Made by a program: the position numbers and the translations under genes. Shown here in pieces: positions 4,170 through 6,763 of a DNA stretch of 6,763 bases (position 1 is the first letter of the stretch; every line of letters starts with the position of its first letter). The stretch lies in NCBI GenBank assembly GCA_002329445.1, contig DCTU01000039.1, positions 1 to 6,763 on the forward strand, read 5' to 3'. The DNA comes from a bacterium UBP9_UBA1432 (GTDB taxonomy: Bacteria; Vulcanimicrobiota; Xenobia; Xenobiales; Xenobiaceae). The notes beneath the pieces are model-generated. The model searched no databases. It saw nothing but the letters and a program-made list of their open reading frames with translations, and was not told the DNA's origin.

Positions 4170-6763
4170 CACCATCCCGGTCATCCTCCGTGTCATGGCG
4201 GAGCGCGATCCTGGCCTGGCTGACACCCTTCAGCAGATCGAGCGCGCCCTGGCCGAGATGTCCAGGCGCGCAGAGCAGGCCGGCGCGTCGGCTGGCGGCA
4301 TCGACCAGGGCCTGGAGGACGCCGCTCAGGCGGCCCGCAAGGTGGCCACCAGTGCTTCCGGGGCAGCGGCCTCGGTGCGCAAGGTGGCTGACGCCGAGGA
4401 CAATGCAGCCACTGAGGCTGACGAGCTGGCCGCGGCTGCCAGTCGTGCCGAGACTGGGCTCAAGGGCGCCGAGAGGGCGTCCGGTGGGCTCCTGGCTGGG
4501 CTGCAGAAGATTGGCCAGCAGTCGGCCCTCGGGGCCGCCATGCAGGCGCTCCCGACCGGGTCGGTGGGGAAGGGCCTGCCGGCTGCTCCTGTGACTGCAC
4601 AGGAGCAGCAGAAGCGCGCCGTCGAGGCCCTGAACCAGGCCCTGGAGGAGACCGAGAAGCAATACGACAAGACGGCCAAGAAGGCCGTCGATCTCGGTCA
4701 GAAGTCCGGCATGGCCATGATGGCTGCTGGCGCCGGAGTGGCGGCCCTCCTGGGCTACGCTGTCCAGGTGGCCGGGCAATTCGAGCAGCTCCGCGCCAAG
4801 CTGGAGACCGTCCAGAAGTCGGCCATCAAAGCTGGCGAGACGTTCGAGTTCGCGCGCGAGCTGGCCGCCAAGACCCCGTTCGACGTGCAGGGTGTGGTCT
4901 CGGCTGCCGTGCAGCTCGAGGTCTACGGCACCAGGGCCAAGGAGGTCCTGCCCCTGGTTGCCGACCTGGCCGCAGGCATGGGCAAGCGCGTCGAGGACAC
5001 CAGCCTCGCGGTCGGCAAGGCTCTGTCCGGCTCGCTGGAGGGCTGGGAGAGCCTGCGCAACGAGTATGGCATCTCCAACACCAAGCTGGCCCAGTATGGG
5101 GCGACACTGACCGCGACAGGCGGCATCGCGGCATCGACGGCGGGCGACCTGGAAAAGGCCAGGACAGCCCTGCAACGCATCATCCAGACCGAGTTCGGCG
5201 GCGCCGTCGAGCGCCAGTCCAGGACCCTGCAGGGCGCGCTGAGCAACGCCGGCGACTCGGTGCAGAATCTGGCTGCCACCTATGGCGAGGCCCTGGTGCC
5301 GCTGGTCACGGGGGCCGCCAGCGCCTTCTCGGGCCTGGTCGACGCTGCTACTTCCGTGCCGGCGCCCCTACGGGCCGTGGCCGTGGGCGTGGCTGCAGTC
5401 GGTGCTGGCCTGCTGACGATGGCAGGCGGGACCACCATCGCCGTGGCTGGTCTGGTGGCGCTGAATGCGCAACTGCTGGCGGCGGGGCCGAACATCGCAG
5501 CGGCCGGCGCGGCAGCGAAGGTGACAGGTGGAGCGCTGACCGGTATGGCTGGCGCTGCTGGACTGGCCAGGACCGCCTTCGTTGCGCTTGGCACAACCCC
5601 CATCGGCATCGCCATCACGGCCCTGGCTGCTGGATTCGTGGCGCTGAACGGCTCCATCAACGACTACAATGACCAGCAGGTTGCGCTGGGCAACGCCTTC
5701 GCCGAGCAGTCGAGGCAACTGGCCAAGGCGACCCAGGAATGGCGCGCGCTACAGGACGCCATCGACGGCGTGGCAGCGTCCAGAGGGCAGACCGGCATCA
5801 GCCTGCAGGGCGGGCAGTCAGGCGTGGCCAAGGGGCTGCAGCACCTCCGGGAGACTGCGTCCCCGGACGAACTCCTGAAGGCCCTGCACAAGGCCTATGG
5901 CAGCCTGGAGAACGTAAAGAAGCGAGCCTCCGAGGCGCGCGAGGAGATTGGTTCCCTGCTGCAGCAGCGCCGGTCGCTCGAGGACCTGCAGAACCTGAGC
6001 GCCGGCGTGAAGGTGGACATCAGAGAGAGTGGAGACCTTCAGAAGGTCTTCCCTGGCGTCGATTTTATCACGGTCGAGCAGGTCCAGGACGCCATCAAGA
6101 ACCTGGATGTCAGGCTGCAGAATCTGCGCGGATCCTTCGGCGGTCTGACGTTCGCCAAGGGTCTGTTCGAAGAGCTGGAAGCCCCTCTTAACAGGGCCGT
6201 TGCCGCGACCCAGCGTCTGGACAACTACCTCAAGTTTGCGGGCAAGGCCGGTGACATCCGCACCATGACCGAGGCCCTGGAGGAGACCAGGGAGACTCTG
6301 TCCAGGCTGCAGAAGACGGCACAAGCAGGCGGGCTGCCTGCCTATGATGCTGGCGCCCTGCGACAGCGTCTGCTGTCTCCCGAGACGATCGAGGCAGAGG
6401 CGGAGGCCATCACGCGGATTCTCACCCTCATGGGAGAGGTCGAGTCCCAGTCCGAGCGCATCAACCAGGCGAACGAGAAGGCGTCTTCCGAGCGCATCCG
6501 CCTGATGGACCAGGAATTCGCGCGCTCCCAGGCGGGGCGCGACCAGGACCTGAACGCGACCATCGCACACCTCGAGCGCAAGCTCCAGGCCGTGCGGGGC
6601 AACGCCGAGCAGGAGACCCAGGTCCTCAACCAACTCCACCAGGCCCGCAAGCAGCAGCGCCAGGAGGAGATCCAGACCCAGAAGACAGGCTTGCAGGAGG
6701 CTATCCGGGCCGCCACCGAGGAAACCCAGCGCCTGGCATCCACTGGCGAGGGGACGGCAGCCC
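4159..6763 (+). CDS. Tape measure protein (3' end outside window)
   Basis: This frame stays open from GTG at 4159 to the window edge: 868 residues and incomplete. Tape measure proteins span the tail lumen, set tail length, and help DNA entry. An N-terminal strand and helix (TIPVILRVMAERDP) lead into an Ala-rich helical region (about 20-180). A hydrophobic patch at 185-206 precedes a conserved tape-measure domain: AAKTPFD (236-242), then SLEGWESLRNEYGIS (292-306), then an ERQSRTLQGALSNAGD-type segment near 350-370. A long Ala/Gly-rich hydrophobic region follows (404-498), typical of the membrane-interacting part. The rest is Gln/Glu/Arg-rich coiled coil, strongest at 741-868. The GTG is favoured by GGAGG at 4150-4154 and by the N-terminal strand; ATG at 4195 has no ribosome binding site. 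The start overlaps GT by 11 bases, so translation is probably coupled to the frameshifted reading. Confidence 0.92.
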   Translation, partial: MANSTIPVILRVMAERDPGLADTLQQIERALAEMSRRAEQAGASAGGIDQGLEDAAQAARKVATSASGAAASVRKVADAEDNAATEADELAAAASRAETGLKGAERASGGLLAGLQKIGQQSALGAAMQALPTGSVGKGLPAAPVTAQEQQKRAVEALNQALEETEKQYDKTAKKAVDLGQKSGMAMMAAGAGVAALLGYAVQVAGQFEQLRAKLETVQKSAIKAGETFEFARELAAKTPFDVQGVVSAAVQLEVYGTRAKEVLPLVADLAAGMGKRVEDTSLAVGKALSGSLEGWESLRNEYGISNTKLAQYGATLTATGGIAASTAGDLEKARTALQRIIQTEFGGAVERQSRTLQGALSNAGDSVQNLAATYGEALVPLVTGAASAFSGLVDAATSVPAPLRAVAVGVAAVGAGLLTMAGGTTIAVAGLVALNAQLLAAGPNIAAAGAAAKVTGGALTGMAGAAGLARTAFVALGTTPIGIAITALAAGFVALNGSINDYNDQQVALGNAFAEQSRQLAKATQEWRALQDAIDGVAASRGQTGISLQGGQSGVAKGLQHLRETASPDELLKALHKAYGSLENVKKRASEAREEIGSLLQQRRSLEDLQNLSAGVKVDIRESGDLQKVFPGVDFITVEQVQDAIKNLDVRLQNLRGSFGGLTFAKGLFEELEAPLNRAVAATQRLDNYLKFAGKAGDIRTMTEALEETRETLSRLQKTAQAGGLPAYDAGALRQRLLSPETIEAEAEAITRILTLMGEVESQSERINQANEKASSERIRLMDQEFARSQAGRDQDLNATIAHLERKLQAVRGNAEQETQVLNQLHQARKQQRQEEIQTQKTGLQEAIRAATEETQRLASTGEGTAA

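Noticed and set aside
2658..4226. 522-residue open frame on the minus strand
   Set aside because: It lies opposite the tube and chaperone genes, crosses two hairpin gaps, and reads as Arg/Gly/Val-rich low-complexity protein. It has no convincing ribosome binding site. Long antisense frames are common opposite GC-rich genes with C/G-ending codons.
4105..5175. 356-residue open frame on the minus strand opposite the tape measure
   Set aside because: It is rich in Leu, Gly, Arg and His, with no recognisable domain. It mirrors the repetitive Ala/Glu/Gln codons of the tape measure.
5739..6191. 150-residue + strand frame inside the tape measure
   Set aside because: It is out of phase with the continuous 868-residue frame, Arg/Gly-rich and without a start signal. 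I see no sign that the tape measure frame is broken here.
5818..6639. 273-residue open frame on the minus strand
   Set aside because: It is the leucine-rich mirror of the tape measure's coiled-coil codons (CTG opposite CAG). No start signal or family pattern is visible.

Overview
This window is a slice of the head–neck–tail morphogenesis operon of a long-tailed (siphovirus-type) phage or prophage. Every gene I can support is on the + strand. The DNA is GC-rich throughout, about two-thirds G+C by eye, with C/G-ending codons and good GGAGG-type ribosome binding sites. That suggests a high-GC bacterial host, but nothing here identifies the host further. No integrase, repressor, lysis gene, tRNA, insertion sequence or attachment site is visible, so I cannot tell a free phage from a prophage.

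Layout, left to right: a lambda gpE-type major capsid protein (6-1037); a gap with a long GNRA-capped hairpin; a Mu gp36/DUF1320-like connector (1099-1536); a Mu gpG-like virion morphogenesis (tail completion) protein (1536-2126); a probable tail terminator (2126-2602); a gap with a hairpin whose 3' arm is also complementary to the next Shine-Dalgarno; the probable major tail tube protein (2673-3431); a gap with a very strong terminator-like hairpin; tail assembly chaperone G (3505-3924) and its probable -1 frameshift product GT (3505-4169); and the tape measure protein (4159 onward), which runs off the right edge with at least 868 residues visible.

The order matches the lambda E ... Z-U-V-G/GT-H logic: shell, neck/connector, tube terminator, tube, chaperones, tape measure. 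The chaperones would coat the tape measure and recruit tube subunits, the tape measure would set the tail length, and the terminator and completion proteins would cap the tail and join it to the head. The neck genes look Mu-like while capsid and tail look lambda-like, so the module is mosaic.

The signals most worth a second look are in the RNA. A G GGA AAC slippery heptamer at 3852-3858 is followed, after 8 nt, by a perfect 9-bp stem. Each of the three non-overlapping gene junctions carries a strong hairpin, and two of these have competing pairings close to the next ribosome binding site. I see no radically new system; the architecture is a well-understood one with several regulatory details that look undescribed for this phage. 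No stretch longer than about 75 bases lacks a gene.
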